Shown in pieces: positions 43,526 through 54,829 of a stretch of 64,000 nt of DNA. A program made the translations under genes and the position numbers. The first letter of the stretch is position 1. Each line of letters begins with the position of its first letter. Source of the DNA: Acanthococcus lagerstroemiae (Eukaryota; Arthropoda; Insecta; Hemiptera; Eriococcidae); contig CM063106.1 of the NCBI GenBank assembly GCA_031841125.1, positions 11,284,001-11,348,000 on the forward strand, read 5' to 3'. The notes beneath the pieces are model-generated. The model saw only the letters and a list, made by a program, of their open reading frames with translations, searched no databases and had not been told where the DNA came from.

Positions 43526-44596
43526 CAGGCCCAGATTTAGGGGGATCCCTGTAGTCCCAGGGTCCCGGGCCTCCACATTTTTTCTACTGTGTTCCACTAA
43601 GACGTACATGAGCTGTGTGGTACAATTGTAAATAATTGTAGTGCGCAGTACAATGTACAAAACTATAGTGCCACGCGCATCCCTGCGGATTCAGTACTTT
43701 TCGCGAAGAAATGTATGTACGACTTGAATCTTTGGGTCCCAGCAGGACCCCTGAAATAGATATGACAGCGCAAGAAACATTCAGAATTCAGGCCTTCATC
43801 CAGGCTACTGACCATTTCAATACGTCTTTGAGTCAGAAAATCGAGGCCTATAACACCATTTACTATAAATTTGTTTTTTTATCCGAACTGAGTTCTTGCC
43901 AGCCAGACACTTGGTGAGAAAAAAGAAGAAAGTTGGTGAATTCTTATCCAGAAGATATGGATGAGGGCTTGAGTAATGAGTTGCTTCAATTTGATGAGTT
44001 TATCAAGAATTATGAGAAATAAAATGAAGAGTCCATAGAAATGTTCCAATACAGAGTAATTTCACAAAATAATTTGAAAAACGTATTCCCGAACGTGAAA
44101 ATTATGCTTAGAATTTTTTTTTTATCATTCCTGGTCTCTGATGTCAATGGCGAACACGTTCCTTTTCAAAGTTAAAACTGATTAAAAACAGACTGCGTAC
44201 AAGCATGTCTGAAGGACGGCAAGTAAATTTTTCCCGACGAAGTCTAGAGAATGGAATATCTATCGCCAGTTCAATTTTGAAGATGTGATTGGTGACTTTG
44301 CCATTCAAAAATCGAGGAAAAAAGTTTTCATACATATTGTATCGCTGCTTACTTGTATCTTTTGCTGTTTGTTGTACTTCGACTTAAGAATAAAAAAATA
44401 CAATGGAAAATGAAATAACATAGAATTCTTTTGATAATTTATAAAAGAATATAGCTCTACCCAAAGACATTTTTAAATTGAAGCAATCAAAAAACAATTC
44501 GTATGGGCTGCCCCCCGCCGGCTCGAAGCGTTCAGAAATTTTGAGGGTCTCCAAAAGATTGGGACTCCTATATTACAACTCTTGAATCCGGGCCTG
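43526..44596 (+). mobile_element. Decayed hAT element with perfect 8-bp TSD
   Basis: Flanked by AATACTGC at 43518-43525 and 44597-44604. Ends CAGGCCCAGATTTAGG and (reverse complement) CAGGCCCGGATTCAAG. It carries the remains of a transposase C terminus (next entry). At 1071 bp it is an internally deleted derivative. The perfect TSD suggests it jumped recently despite carrying no intact gene, so the transposase acted from elsewhere. Confidence 0.9.
43711..44235 (+). pseudogene. hAT transposase C-terminal remnant
   Basis: The first open stretch (43711-43917) reads EAYNTIYYKFVFLSELSS, then stops and frame changes follow. RRKLVNSYPEDMDEGLSNEL and LLQFDEFIKNY follow at about 43925-44020, then NNLKNVFPNVKIMLRIFF. 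After a frameshift near 44150 comes RSFSKLKLIKNRLRTSMSE. The last is the diagnostic hAT dimerisation motif (usual ERSFSKLKxIKxxLRSTM). The order and spacing fit ZMYM/hAT-type transposases. The N-terminal zinc finger and the first catalytic residues are absent. Confidence 0.85.
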
Positions 44597-44726
44597 AATA
44601 CTGCTCACGCCCCAAAGTACACTAGTTGCAAATGCAACAAAAACCAAAAAAAAGTGCTTTCTTGATTTTGAATAAATTTTTAGTGCGTGATGAATTTTAA
44701 TTATTTTTATTGGAGAGTTCGAATTA

Positions 44727-45060
44727 CAGTAGACACTCGATTATCCAACACAATTGGGGAATGAAGACTGTCGGATAACGAAAAAGTCGGATAATACGAA
44801 TGTGATAATTTTTTTGGTTTTTTGATGCGGTAGGCCTGAATAGTGGTAGTAGATTGATAAAGGATGTACAGAACAGCAATGTTTGAACAAAATTTTATTA
44901 TAAAATTGCAAAATGCATACAACGTTAGTCGGTTTGTTACTGTCGGATAATACGGAGAATTGTCCGATAATCGGAATGCCGCATAATAGGGAGAAAATTT
45001 TTACTGTCGGATAAGGCGGAGTGTCGGATAAAGAGGTGTCGGATAATTGAGTGCCTACTG
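44727..45060. mobile_element. pogo/Tigger-type MITE, TA duplication
   Basis: Ends CAGTAGACACTCGATTATCC and (reverse complement) CAGTAGGCACTCAATTATCC match at 18 of 20. TA lies on each side (44725-44726 and 45061-45062). GTCGGATAA recurs at least six times within, near both ends (44770, 44787, 44943, 45014, 45033, 45049). 334 bp with no coding. Confidence 0.92.
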
Positions 45061-45460
45061 TAAATGACAAACGACTATTGATTTCCAATCATGGTACGGT
45101 ATGTAGGTAACAACTTCTTATATTTGATTTTAACTCATTTCGATTTATGAAGATTTCTCGATCAAATCATCATGGGGCAAATGTCCGCAATGGGATAAGG
45201 GACAAAAGTCCTATCAAAATAATAATTTTTTCGGATATTTAGGATGATAACTAAGTAAATTTTAAAGCTTGTGATACTGTTTCAGTAATTACAAACGAAC
45301 AACTGACAGAAAATCCATATCCGATATGCTGCTTCAGGAAACTACCTAGACGCAAAGATGTGATGTTTTTCATTTTTTGGGATAGGCAAAACGCATAAGA
45401 AGGCGCTAGGGTGGAAAATCTACGATTTTAACGAGCAGTCCCTTTAAACTTAAATTACAG

Positions 45461-46614
45461 AAAAAGAAGATGTGGGGATACAATCAGAAGCAGCCGAAAA
45501 AAAGCAAAAAGCGTTGGAAGAAAGAAGAAAAGAAAGAGAATCATTGAAGGAAAGAAAACAAGCGTTGAAAGAGGAAAAAATCACACAAGGTGCGCGAAAA
45601 GGCGTCAGTGAAAACACAACGACGGAGAAAGCAACAAGAAAAAAAGCAAAAATCCCCAATTTGCAAAAACTGCAGTCAAACGAAGAAAAAGCAAACGACG
45701 ATGCAAAATGTCTGATATGCGGCGGCAGCTATTCCCACCAGTCAGAGAGTCAGGAAAAATGGATCGCATGTAATAGTTGCTCCTCGATGCGCAAAATCCC
45801 AAAAATTACCCGGATAACTAAAGGGGAACAAATGTAACTACAGGGGAACAAGGGTAACTACAGGGGAACAAGGGTCATCTGAGGGTAACGAATGGGTAAC
45901 TGTTCCGCCGCGGGTAACTAAAGGGTAACTAATTGCGTAGTATCCCGCCAGTTACCCGGGTAACTAAAGGGGAACAAGGGTAATTCGAGGGTACTTCGAA
46001 GGTAACAAACGGGTAACTTTTCCGCGGGTACCTGGGTAATTAGAGGGTAACTGATTGCGCATGAAGAAGAAGATGCAGACGGAGTGGTCGAGGCAGAAGA
46101 CCGGCGATTTACCAAGCTCGGCCAACACCATCGAACAGGACAACTCTGTACCATCCTAGGAGGGCTGCTGTAGCTGCGCTGCGGACCCCTGGCAGGGCTC
46201 CTCCATCGTCGTCACTTGCCTGCGTCGCCACACGGACCAAGACTAGAAGGTGAGGGGTGAGTGAAGAGGCAGCGCGTCCGGCTGTGGAGACCTGAATTCC
46301 AAGTGAGTGCTCAGGGAGCGCGGAGCTCGGTCAGTAAGGAACCCCATGGGGGACCTTGCAGGATGCGCGCACCGGTTGCGGCACGGAGAAATGGTGGCTT
46401 AGGCCCGGCCCCAAAGTGTCCCTCCGGTCACTGATGCGATACTCTAAAGGGTAGTTTCCGGGATCGAGGGTGCGGTGTTATAGGGGCCACTTTGGCATGC
46501 GTACATCGCCATATGTCCCACCACACCATCGGGTCGGAGTGGGCACATGTAAAATGCATCGATTTTAACCCGAAATTTGGATTTTACATGAGCGATAATT
46601 GTAATTCAGTTTAA
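45461..46614 (+). pseudogene. C-terminal exon of a P3 transposase, PHD finger split by an insertion
   Basis: The exon follows AAATTACAG. The frame reads EDVGIQSEAAEKKQKALEER, a strongly charged, coiled-coil-like lysine/glutamate stretch. It is followed by KCLICGG, then EKWIACNSC up to 45782. The inserted DNA 45783-46533 follows, and the same finger resumes at 46535 as EWAHVKCIDFN, FGFYMSDNCNSV and a stop at 46612-46614. Joined, the cysteine/histidine order equals that of the P1 finger, with one cysteine changed (YMSD for YxCD). The insertion point is fixed to within two bases because SC and EW codons meet when it is removed. Confidence 0.8.
45783..46533. mobile_element. Unclassified insertion: GGGTAAC-repeat block plus GC-rich unit
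   Basis: Left third (45788-46056) is bounded by ATGCGCAA and TTGCGCAT. It is made of GGGTAACTAAAGGGGAACAA-like words in varying order and both strands (TTACCCGGGTAACT palindrome near 45952). The remainder (46060-46530) is GC rich and partly matches bases 1-66 in reverse. The only candidate duplication is TC (45781-45782 and 46534-46535). No known class fits. Confidence 0.6.
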
Positions 46615-46791
46615 AAATAAATAATTCTGTTGTGATTTTTTGTATGATAGGATTTTTGCCCCACGTTAATAGTTCTTTTGTCACACCTACATGGGGCAGA
46701 AGTACTTATTCAGACACTGCGCTAAATTTTATTTTTATCACCACAAAGTCTATAGAAACAGCAAACCTCTAGCTCAAATGTGTACTAGAAT

Positions 46792-47100
46792 CAGGGACGT
46801 ACCGAAGAGTTTTTCCGAGGGGGAAGTGTGAAAGTCCCAACTGATTCAACTGAAAATTCCGAAGTATCAAAGCAAAAGAAAAAACCTTTTGACTAACTGA
46901 ATTTTCCCAACATCTCAACTCAAAATTCCCAAGTATCAAAGGGGAAAAAAAGGAAAAAAAACAACTTTTTGATTTGTTGGATTTTTCCAACTCTACCGAA
47001 ATTTCTCAGCTCCGCCTGACTAAAATTGTAAATTTTCCCAACTGCTGAGTAAAAAATTTCTACATGGGGAAGTTCCCCCTCCCCCCTCGGTACATCCCCG
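46792..47100 (-). mobile_element. Family D MITE, perfect 8-bp TSD with an empty site elsewhere
   Basis: Flanked by ACTAGAAT at 46784-46791 and 47101-47108. Ends CAGGGACGTACCGAAGAG and CGGTACATCCCCG. In the paralogous sequence at 1387-1394 the same ACTAGAAT occurs once, with no insert. 309 bp. Confidence 0.95.
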
Positions 47101-47229
47101 ACTAGAATGATCAAACTATCAGAATACGTAAAAAAAGTTCTTAAAAATCCATTAGGAAGGTCGAAGGCATTTATAATTACCTAGGTATATAAAGTGTGCG
47201 TACTTTTTCTCCGCTTTCCTCTAAACAGC

Positions 47230-47640
47230 AACATTTCTTCCAAGCGAAAATATAAAACCGTAAAATAAAATCAAAATTCTTTCCTCCGTTCTCGCCCAGT
47301 GGGTCAAAAATAACTACAAATGTCCATAAGGAAGGGCAGCGAAGCTCTTATTTTTACTATATATATGGTACGAAAACTTACACCGAGAACAAATTAAAGG
47401 TAAAAATTACTGGAATTCTGATATCGCTGACGTTTTACGCACGTTTTAACTGAAGATTCTCGGTAATTTTTATTTGATTCTAGTAATGATTACGGTATAT
47501 CTATAATTCTACTAAATTTAAATAGAGGAACAATAATTTTTACCAGGAGCTAGTAAAAATTATGAGAATTTTCAGTTGTGGAGTGCGTAAAATCTCTGGA
47601 ACTCAATTTCTGTCAAAAAATGTCTTTTTAGTATCTCTTC
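47230..47640. other. No recognisable feature
   Basis: A+T-rich sequence with no open frame or repeat structure of note. Confidence 0.4.
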
Positions 47641-47644
47641 CTCT

Positions 47645-47830
47645 GTGTGTGCTACCTTGGCGTGGTGAGGGGGATTAAAGGCAAAAGCGCATAGGACCAT
47701 AAGAGAAGGAAAACTCCGACAAATAAACAATAATGACAACAAGGAAAAACTACGTCAGTATTTTCCCCTGAAGATGCGTCTCTACCACACCAATTATGAT
47801 GGCAACACAAAGTGTAAATCCTTTTCTGAG
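47645..47830 (+). repeat. LINE leader-like repeat (copy 2)
   Basis: TGCTACCTTGGCGTGGTGAG, AAAACTCCGACAAATAAACA, CCCCTGAAGATGCGTCTC and AATTATGATGGCAAC align in order with 20340-20555 minus. It has no adjacent reverse transcriptase. Confidence 0.5.
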
Positions 47831-50800
47831 TTGCATTGAATTTTCCACTCACTCTCAATTTGGTTTCCTATATTTAAAATTCCTAGAAATGACTTCGCCT
47901 ATACAGTTTCCATCGTGACATTTCAAGTTATTTCAAAGCACATCCTTGGAACGTGTATGTGACGTCAAATGTAAATCTGTATAAGAAATTTCAAAATCCT
48001 TTTCTTAGCGGCACAGGGGAGCTTGAATGATGACTTCAAATTTCACTTGACGCACAAGCTTTCCTACATTATGCTAGAACATAACTTGCGATATCGAGAT
48101 GATAAAACCGTAAAAATTGCCATTTTAATCAACGAAAATCAATGATGGATCAAAATTATTATAATCTACTGTTCGAAATTAGAGACCTCAAAACCCAGTT
48201 TCGATTCGACAGTTATCTCAATTTTATAAATGAAGTCAATTCCACCTACCTGACGTTTTTCAAATCTGAACTCAGGTTCCAGTTCGTCCAAAAAAGATCA
48301 GTGACACTTTGTCCAATCGTTTTTCGTCCAAGGGATATTTCGTCCAGTCTCTGTTCCCGCTGCGAATTATCAAGACTCTTTCTTTGCCTTCCCCTTCGTT
48401 CCCTTAGACATCGAGGAGATTCATGGAGACGTCCATGGTTTGGCCACTTATGTTGAAACGACGTACGCCAAAGGCAGTGGCGTGCATTCCAGGTAAGCAA
48501 GGTAAGCGCCGCGTCCCCTGAAAATTCCCGAAAAAATAAGTTTTCATATACAATATCAAACTTCAACTTGTAACAAATAAAAGATAATTAAACATTGGGT
48601 AAAACAGTGACTATATTGACGCTTACGCTTAAGTACACATAATAAATTCACGGGAGTGAGGAGACAGTTGAAACAGAATCGTATACTGCTCAATATTTGG
48701 CAATCCTTGTGCATGTACGTATATTTGTACAGACCAGCAACGCTTCCTTTCCATACTGCACGCAACACTGCACGACTTACACTCCGCCTCCGTGTTAATT
48801 ACCAACACAAAAAACACACTAGCATCTTCAACGGGACAAAACCTATGCATTTGATTGCGTTCTGGAAGCGTTTTGAGTCAGGCTTGCCTCGGCTTGGCTA
48901 CACACAAACGTTGATGTTGGCAGTGAAACGTGATTATGTTCTTCTACTAGACAACGCGTGTTTGAATGCTCAGATTTTCTTTGCCCACAAAATGCGTACT
49001 TGGGATCTTACTTAAAAACCTTTTCCTTTTTCGCAATTTACTTTTAATGAACAATTAGAATTTATGGCCGGAACCAGAATTACCATTTTTGAAACTCGAG
49101 TAAAAGAAAGGTGGTTCGATTTTCACCGAGACATTTCCACGTATCGCAATATGAAAACATTTCATGGTTAACCTGTTGTGAAGACAGTGGAAAACTGTTT
49201 TGTTCTACACATGCATCGAAAACGCGTTTTAACGTAACAGCTTTCTGTAGCGAAAGAGACTTTTATCGTTATTGTAGCGATCAGCTCTGATAACGCGTTT
49301 TAATCTGTAAAGTGAGCAATTTTACCTGCGAGTGCAAAGTTAACAAAACGAGCCGCATGGCAGAATAATTTTTACTCGTTTTTTTATCGGCGAGTTTCGT
49401 TAATTGCACGAGCAGTGTTGGCTCACTTTTCCACGAGTGACGAACGTAGCTTTATCCAACATAATAATGAGGAGTGTAGTTGCGAATTGCGAGTCAATAC
49501 ACGAATTGATATACGTGCACATTCGTATCGAAATAGTAGCTAGACGATAATTTTTATGTTTCAATTTCTGTAATTTGCAACATATATCAATTATAGTCGG
49601 TATTCTTATATTTTACTTAAATTTGAATTGTAACATTAGAACGTATTCTTGTTATAAGGAAATCCACATATAGTGAAATTCATGCTAGGAGCTCCATCTT
49701 CCCAAGGCACTACATTCGTGAGTAAAATGTTTTGAAGAGAAGCGTGCGATAAATTCACAGTCAGAGATTCCAAAATTCTCGAGAAACGTAATCTTCGGGA
49801 AGGTGTTGTGTTCGACCAATGCTTTGCTACTGCTTTATCATTACATTGAAAAGGTGACTAAGCTTTCATAAGCTGCATGGCTAAAACGAATGGGTAACCG
49901 ATATTCTTGACCGATGAAGTTAAATATACCGTCCACATCGATAGAAACATTCATTTTGCGTTACAAGTATATAAATTACCTATTAAAATTCAAAAATCTA
50001 CTCAAAATCAAAAGATTACATCCAGTCTTATCAGATCATGTTTGTTCAGCGATTGTAGCACTCCTACAGGGCATGTAATTCACGAATGCGACTTTTCGTG
50101 TTTTCGTCATGTATTGTAGGCAAGCCGTGAGGAAAAAATTTTTTCCTCACTCTCCATTTCAGTCAAATAAAAAATCCAGTTTACTTAATTATTCTTAACG
50201 GAATGGATTTGAAATGATGAATAAAATGGCGTGAAAAAATGTATAAGAAATATTTTCAAATGTAGTCCTCCAGAGCTTGATAAATTTTGAATTTTATTAA
50301 ATGCAATAATTTTTCAGCATAATGAAACTACTTTCATTACATTATGATCAAGGATACGATGTTCCGGTCGTACAAAATGGCGTTTTCAGCATTAATAATA
50401 GTGATTTTGGCATTCTTCTGGTCCTAAAAATGCCTTTTCGGTACGGAAAAGAACTTACTATTTTCCGTGTTACGTGTTAAAGAATATTAAAATTCCACTT
50501 TTATTTTTCAGTCATGGATGGAGTTTTGGACTTTCTTCAATGGTAGCGATCCTAGGGGGTTGGAAGGTACAGTCCTCCAAATATGGGAAATTTTCTTCTC
50601 TTGTATGGTCCTTTTAAGGTGTTATGTAGGTAAATTTGTAGAAAATAAAAAGTTATTTTGCTTCTATGGTTTGCGAACGAGCAAAAAAATTTGCTGCTCC
50701 CCCAACAATAGGATTCGCCATCACAAAAGTTAGGTTCCTACGCCTCATTTTCGTACTTATCTAATAAATTCTTTGTTGTTTAGTCATGTCCTAAGAAATG

Positions 50801-51585
50801 TTTGCACATTTCATTCGCAAATAACTCACGATTTATTTAATCATTTACTTTTTTACAGAATCATCTTTCTGCTATTTGAAAATATGTTAACCGACGTCTA
50901 ATTTTTTCTGATCATCAATTCCTGATGCCAAGTAAGAAGGAAGAAAAAGTACTGATAAATTTCAAATCAACAGTTGTCAATGGTACGTAAGTTCGTATAG
51001 AACTTATCATTTATCCTGTTTGCTTCCGGCATTTGTTTTTCTTTCTTTTTTTATCGAATGATAAACTTGGACCGGAAATATGAATGAATACAACAGCTAT
51101 CTCAAGTGAGAAATTTCAAATTTTCACTATTTGGACGGGAAAAATGTCTAGAATTTCTAGACTGTAAAAAGGATTTTAGGCGTTAAAAATGCCAGTTCGA
51201 AGTTAAAAAAGCTTTTTCAGCCCCAAGAAACCTTTTTGGCGTTAAAAGAGGCGTTTTCGCAGCGCTAGGTTTCCGTTTCGGCATTTTCCAGCAAAATTAA
51301 ACTTCACTATAGGAGATCATAAAATGCGTACATCGAAAAATGTTTCAGTCAGACGATATTTATCTGTCGACAGAAAGAAACGGGTGGTAACCAAAACTTC
51401 CGATCCCGGATTATGATAGTTGATATTTTACAGTTCCTAATTAATTCCATTACATAATATAGTTTTGATACGAGTATAACGAAAAGTCGAAATTTCGTAA
51501 GTATAATATGTTATTATTTCGAACAATTCATAATGTTGTTACATCAACCAAACTGACAGTTGATCAATTTCTGCTATTTATACGA
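47831..51585. other. Long stretch without recognisable genes
   Basis: About 3.7 kb of mostly unique-looking A+T-rich sequence. A CAGTGGCGTGCATTCCAGG at 48475 looks like one hAT-type terminus but has no partner. Open frames (for example 48656-49015) lack motifs. No splice-supported gene could be built. Confidence 0.4.
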
Positions 51586-51589
51586 ATGT

Positions 51590-52860
51590 GGGGCCGTCCC
51601 TAGAGTATAGCACAGCTTGCGCAGTTTATGCTAAAGGCTTCGTGTCTGGAAAGGACCCGCACAAAAGGAGAAAAGGGCCCTCAAGAAAAGACAAGAGAAG
51701 GGAAAAGAAACAAAGAAGAAGAAGGAAAGAAAAATAAGAAAGAAAGGGAAGAAAACGTGACAGAAAATGATGACAATAAAAATTGGGGCTCCTTTGCAAC
51801 TACTCCAATGTTACATTGAAACTAAATTTTGTGCTCAAACACTCATTTACAATCGGTGCAAATTTACCTCACTCATAGTCCTCGATATTTTTTCAGTTTC
51901 AGCACCAGCTTCAAAATATTTACAGTCATTTAAACTGGATTACTTGAAAGCATGGCTGATAGTTGATACACTAAGGAAACGGCTGAAAGAGAAAATAAAT
52001 CAGGAACATTTTACGGAGTTGCATGATGATGCAAAAAAATTAGCATCCAAATTTAACGAAGTGTTTGAAAATGAAGAGGAAGTCAATATTGAAGAGTTCC
52101 GTGAAAAAAGGAGAAGTGTCAAAAAGCGAGTGCATGGTAAGCTTGCAGATGACGAGACAAGGAATACAGATGCAGTCTCATACTACCGGATTAATACTTT
52201 CAACACAATCTTTGATGAAGTATTGAGCAGTATTGAAGATAGATTTGCACCAAACAAAGATATACTTAAAGACTGTTCTTGGTTTAACCCCACACGATTT
52301 GAAGATATTAAAAATTTCAAAAGTCTAGACGAATTTCCTGAAAATGCTTTTGCACATTTAAGTAAAGTCACTGGATTCAGCAGGCTATTGTTATTGGAGG
52401 AATTAAAGCAGTTTGCTGAAATTATAATGGCTTGACAAAAAATTGGAGAAGTGTGTACAAAAAATCAAGAGAATAGGAATTTCTAGTCACTGACGAACCC
52501 AAATTCCAGGAAGAGAGGGATGAAGGAGAGGAAGATGATTATGAAGAAAATGTTTTCGCATCATACAGTCATAGTGAGCAACAAAATTGTGCCGCATGCC
52601 TTTCTTGCATATTATCTCTTCTATTCAATTACTTGTACTTAGCATTAAAATATATTCTAACAATTCCAGTAACACAAGTTATCGGTGAACAAGCGTTCAA
52701 TAAACTGAAAAAATTAAAAACGCACGCTAGAAACTCATTGTAAACTTGACTGCTTTGATGGTAGTTCATTTGGAACCTGATTTAGCAAGTAATCTAGATT
52801 CGAATGAAATAATAGATGAATTTGCAAATTCATCGCCCAGCCTAAAAAGATTATGATTTT
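51590..52860 (+). pseudogene. hAT transposase remnant (ZMYM-like type)
   Basis: A lysine/glutamate-rich frame at 51628-51819 precedes an intron-like ATTTTTTCAG at about 51886. The long frame then reads SAPASKYLQSFKLDYLKAWL, DAVSYYRINTFNTIFDEVLS and SSIEDRFAPNKDI up to a stop at 52435. Further on, an acidic stretch (RDEGEEDDYEEN) is followed by LALKYILTIPVTQVIGEQAF and NKLKKLKTHARNSL, then a stop. After it come ALMVVHLEPDLASNLDSNEI and SSPSLKRL. YYRxNxxNxxxDxxLxxIxxRF and PVTxxxxEQxFxKLKxxKxxxRNSL are hAT core and dimerisation motifs. GCCGTCCCTAGAG at 51595 resembles a hAT left end, but no matching right end was found. Confidence 0.8.
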
Positions 52861-52869
52861 AAATTTTAA

Positions 52870-53665
52870 CATAAATGTATTTCTTATATTAAGAATTTTC
52901 ATTTTTATATACATGATCTTAAATAAAATTTACTGTTACATATTTATGTTCAAACTTTGTAGGAATTTTTCTTCTTTAGATTTTGGGAGGAGGGGGGGGG
53001 GTCCTTAATGGCACTTTTGGGCTTTTGGCCGCCTTTGCATCACCATTGTCAGTCGCGCCCAGACAAGCCAGTCCGCGGTTGATTATTTACATTCAGTTAT
53101 ATTCTGTTATTTGTTTATTTATTTTTTTGAGATGATGAATGTTTCCATTTAAATTAGTATGAAGTTCCTTTTCAGACTTTTCCTCTTAGTTTTAAGAATG
53201 AAGTTTTTGTCTCTAAGTTCTAAGTATGAAGTTTAACTTCAAATATCCATGACTTTTTCGCATACCTATTATAAAAGTTGATTTCTCAGTTTCATAATAT
53301 TATTTCAATAATAAAATTTTGTTTTTGTATTTTGTACGAAATTAAAAATTCTAATAATAAGAAATATCTGCTATGTGTTGATGAAAATACCTAGCTGTGC
53401 TTATACTGATTATTTTATTTTTTTACGAAAACTTTACACAAAGGAAAACTTTTAAAACTTATTTAATCTCAGTTCTAAACTTTCTAAACGACAATTTAAA
53501 ACTATTTTCCACAGTCCGAGTCAGGTAGGCACAAAGTTATATAGTTTTTTCGCTCTCCTGTAAAATTACGTTTTCTGCACATAGGTATTTAGCAGAACAT
53601 CGACGAAATTCTGGTAGGCCTATATCAAGTTTCATTTTATTCAGTACATGAATATTCTGTTACGT
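52870..53665. other. No recognisable gene
   Basis: Contains a G9 run near 52994 followed by a GC-richer 60 bp that may be the decayed 3' end of the hAT remnant. Otherwise A+T-rich. Confidence 0.4.
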
Positions 53666-53668
53666 ATG

Positions 53669-54695
53669 TATATGTCACAGTGAAAGTCGACAATTCAGGG
53701 AATGTCGACAACAACTAGTGATTATCGACATTGACGGACTGTTTCAGTTAAAGTTTATAATTTAATTATTTTTATGAACATTAACTGGGTATTGTGTACT
53801 TTAACTAGCGATTATCGACAATCGCTAACAGCGCGTAGTGAAAGTTGAACAAATATTTCTCGCGTCGTCGAAAAGGTAAAAAAGAAAAATTTGGTCATTA
53901 TTTGTACAGGGTAAATTACCCACTTTTGGTCAGGGTACCATCTTTCGCCAGGTTTTTCATAAATTTGCTAGCAAATAAGGACTGGATAACACTGGGAATG
54001 TGATTTTTGCACTATGTAATCAGTGAAAACTGCCGTGTGTATGGTGTGTTGTATACTTTCAAGTTTACGTCACCCATTATTCTTTTTAAAAAGATTGATC
54101 TGTGGCGGACTTCAAAACTTCAGTGATTTCTTATCAAAACTCTTAAGAATCCAGCAATTGGAAAAATTATCATACGAACACTTCCAGGCGGTAATTGCAC
54201 TAGGCAATGTACCTTTCTAATCATTCATAGTATTAGTAACGGATTTTGATTTAAAAAATTGGTTTTTACTCTGCTTTTCATTAATTAAGAGGCATGGCCA
54301 AGTGAGGGTCTCGAATTTAATGATTTCATCATCTTTGGTCAGCAACTTATCCAAAGATGGATACAGTGCTAATCCATTTTTGGCCACCCAAAGTGTCGCA
54401 CAAAAAAGAAGAAGAAATACCAATAATTTTTTAAGCAATTTATGAATAAGAAATGACGCATCAAAAATGTGAGATTTGTTTTTATGATACTACAATGCAT
54501 TGAAACCTGGGAAATCTGATATTGTCTGATAATTATCAACTTTCACTACACGCTGCTAGCGATTGTCGATAATCCCCAGTTAATGTCCATAAAAATAATT
54601 AAATTATAAACTTTAACTGAAACAGTCCGTCAATGTCGATAATCACTAGTTGTTGTCGACATTCCCTGAATTGTCGACTTTCACTGTGACATATA
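53669..54695. mobile_element. Foldback-like element with about 155-180-bp inverted arms
   Basis: The left arm (53669-53848) and right arm (54541-54695) are near-perfect reverse complements from TATATGTCACAGTGAAAGTC inward through GTCGACAACAACTAGTGATT to AATCGCTARCAGCG. Only a few substitutions and one 20-bp indel (ATTGTGTACTTTAACTAGCG side) differ. The spacer (53849-54540) has no recognised coding. The flank is ambiguous: TA could be the duplication, but the palindromic TATAT termini prevent a firm call. Confidence 0.85.
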
Positions 54696-54829
54696 CACAT
54701 ATGTGACCGCAGGTAAAGTCATGGAGGGGAAGGAAACTCCTGACTTTCGGCAAAAATACAGTTTGTTTGAAAAATCGAATAAAATCAATTTCAGTTCATT
54801 TTTAAAACTCAAAAACATCCAAAGAAAGA

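Larger units (their letters stand above)
45172..47226 (+). mobile_element. PHD-finger pogo-like element (P3), copy B, with two later insertions
   Basis: Probable left end GGGGCAAATGTCCGC at 45175 and right end near CGTACTTTTTCTCCGC at 47205-47222. A GGGACAAAAGTCC-like word repeats near both ends (45194, 46684). Contains the exon below, an inserted GC-rich unit (45783-46533) and a family D MITE (46792-47100). The uninterrupted counterpart is copy A (1010-1515). The DDE part of the gene is missing. No clean TA flank was identified, so limits are approximate. Confidence 0.6.

Noticed and set aside
45783..46533. Helitron
   Set aside because: Left side could be read as TC, but there is no CTRR end, no preceding 3' hairpin at the right limit, and no A|T insertion site.
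48475..48500. CAGTGGCGTGCATTCC as a hAT element start
   Set aside because: No matching right terminus or duplication was found within 3 kb.
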